Below are positions 57,502 through 58,715 of a stretch of DNA of 58,715 bases, piece by piece. This DNA is from a virus: positions 1 to 58,715 of IMG/VR virus record IMGVR_UViG_3300032561_000025, one strand, 5' to 3'. Position numbers and translations under genes: made by a program. Every line of letters starts with the position of its first letter. Position 1 is the stretch's first letter. The notes beneath the pieces are model-generated. The model saw nothing but the letters and a program-made list of their open reading frames with translations, searched no databases and was not told the origin of the DNA.

Positions 57502-58701
57502 CTACATCAGCGATTCGATGGCCGACTTCTGGAATCCGCGATCCTTGCCACCTCCCTGCCCCGTGGGAGCGGGAACATTTCCCGCCGGGGGCTGCGGGGT
57601 GCGCCGTGCAGGCGCGGCAGCGGGTCTGGCAGCGGGTGCTGCTGGCTGTGCCTTTGCGGAAGCTGGCGCGGCGGGAGCGGCCTGACCGAATCCCTTGTCG
57701 TATTTTCGGATGTGGTTCACGGTGAGATCAACGGTCATCTTGTTGAACTCAGCCTGCGACATCTTGGCTACGGCCTCGGGGTTCTGCTTGATGAGAGCGT
57801 TCGCGTATTCTCGGACGAGATCCATGTGGGGCTCGATGTAGGGATATTCCGCAATGAGTTCCCCCTCGATGCGCTGCTCCTCGGCCTGAATGTGGACTGA
57901 GTTTAAACGGTCCACGGCTTCGATCATGGGCTTGAACTGGTTCACGATGTCCTTGCGAACTTCGATCAGTGCGCGGGCCATGTCCTTGCGGCGAACCTCC
58001 TCGAAAGCCTTGATGCCCTCGGGTCCCCCGGTGAGGATCTTGTCCATCGTCTCGTCATCGATGGGCGTGGGCTTGAGTTTCTTTGAGGCATCCTCGATCC
58101 AGTCGGATTCCTTCTTGGCAAGCTCGGAGGCGGCAGCGGCCTGCTGCTCCGGAGTCTTGTCGGAAGGCTTTGCTGCTGCGGCGGCAGCGGCGGCAGCGGC
58201 GGCGGCGGAGTCGATTTCCTCCTTGGTGGTAGCCTTGGCTTCCTTCTCGGTGAGGAGCTTCTGAAGTTCCTCGGCGGTGTACTCCTTGTCGCCAACCTTG
58301 ATCTTGGAGGGGGCTTCCGGCTCCTTCTTGGCGGCGGGCTTCGCGGGCTGCTTGGGAGCCTTGGCGGCGGGCTTTGCGGCGGGAGCCTCGGGCTTTTTGT
58401 CTGCGGGAGCCTTCTTTTCGGGCTCAACCGGGGGCTTTTCGTCGGCGGGGGGAGTGCTTGCCTTGCCCTCGTCGGGAGGCGTTTCCTCCGCGTGCTGCGT
58501 CTCCATCTTGTCCGGATCGGGGGTGCCGGGAGCCTTTTCGGGCTCGGGGGCGATGGACTCCTTGTCACCGGCCACGCCGCGCAGGGATGCGGCTAGGCTC
58601 CAGTCCTTAGGAAGGCCGAAGGCGTCTGAGACGGAGACTCCGGGGAGTCTTCCAGAATCTGCGGGAGGAGTTGCGGCAGCGGATGGCGGCATGGTTGGCA
58701 T
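57502..58701 (-). CDS. Scaffold-like protein
   Basis: A 399-residue, Ala/Pro/Lys/Glu-rich protein. Residues 50-190 are low complexity (Lys/Pro/Ala, then a run of 13 Ala near residue 175). Residues about 200-330 are a helical domain (AFEEVRRKDMARALIEVRKD), followed by a Ala/Pro-rich tail. Placed between portal and capsid genes, it fits a head scaffolding protein, though a protease-linked scaffold cannot be excluded. Its 5' end falls in the terminal overlap (Ala38 versus Glu38). Confidence 0.65.
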   Translation of the reverse strand: MPTMPPSAAATPPADSGRLPGVSVSDAFGLPKDWSLAASLRGVAGDKESIAPEPEKAPGTPDPDKMETQHAEETPPDEGKASTPPADEKPPVEPEKKAPADKKPEAPAAKPAAKAPKQPAKPAAKKEPEAPSKIKVGDKEYTAEELQKLLTEKEAKATTKEEIDSAAAAAAAAAAAAKPSDKTPEQQAAAASELAKKESDWIEDASKKLKPTPIDDETMDKILTGGPEGIKAFEEVRRKDMARALIEVRKDIVNQFKPMIEAVDRLNSVHIQAEEQRIEGELIAEYPYIEPHMDLVREYANALIKQNPEAVAKMSQAEFNKMTVDLTVNHIRKYDKGFGQAAPAAPASAKAQPAAPAARPAAAPARRTPQPPAGNVPAPTGQGGGKDRGFQKSAIESLM

Positions 58702-58715
58702 GAGTTAAGGTTTCC
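58544..58715. repeat. Right copy of 172-bp terminal overlap
   Basis: Matches positions 1-172 with one mismatch. See the left copy. It contains the beginning of the scaffold gene. Confidence 0.9.

Overview
The window is an essentially complete tailed-phage genome. Its first 172 bases recur as its last 172 bases (one mismatch), so the contig closes into a circle of about 58.5 kb. Base composition is GC-rich. A large terminase, portal, scaffold, HK97-type capsid protein, adaptor-like proteins, a tail nozzle-like protein, very large internal virion proteins and a pectate-lyase-fold tailspike, with no tape measure, tube or sheath gene recognised, suggest a podovirus-like virion. I see no DNA polymerase, RNA polymerase, integrase, tRNA or CRISPR array. 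The host cannot be named; a lysis module, a lipoprotein and Sec-type signal peptides suggest a bacterium with an outer membrane.

Layout. The main leftward (minus) programme starts near 11.9 kb. It runs through a block of small and accessory genes (11.9-5.7 kb: a Rha/P63C regulator, an MT-A70 methyltransferase, two tandem-repeat proteins, a Phd-like antitoxin, a Lar-like zinc protein), then terminase, a capsid-associated protein and portal (5.7-0.4 kb). It crosses the contig ends into scaffold, capsid, adaptors, collar and a block of adhesin-like proteins with signal peptides (58.7-46.5 kb), and ends in a second envelope-active cassette (46.5-43.7 kb: papain-like protease, lipoprotein, lipase). 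A divergent hub of about 1 kb at 11.9-12.9 kb separates this from a rightward operon (12.9-18.0 kb) with an AAA+ ATPase, a VWA-like partner, a SprT-like protein lacking its active site, and small genes spaced by GC-rich hairpins. A second leftward operon (23.0-18.0 kb) carries regulators, a nuclease-like protein, lysis genes, a helicase-loader-like protein and a DnaB helicase. A third (41.0-23.6 kb) carries a glycan-modification cassette, tail nozzle, tailspike and internal virion proteins, ending in one 2179-residue gene. A rightward recombination operon (41.0-43.6 kb; annealing protein plus RecB/Cas4-like nuclease) ends at a strong terminator.

The most unusual signal is at the DNA level. 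The 8-bp palindrome GTTTAAAC occurs 36 times, in all three reading frames and between genes, where under one is expected. It is missing from the accessory block and from part of the adhesin block. A second signal is the 11-mer AAGTATTGACA and its relatives, found 35-41 bp before several start codons that mostly lack a Shine-Dalgarno sequence, which suggests leaderless transcripts. Annotation is by reading motifs only; no database search was run.
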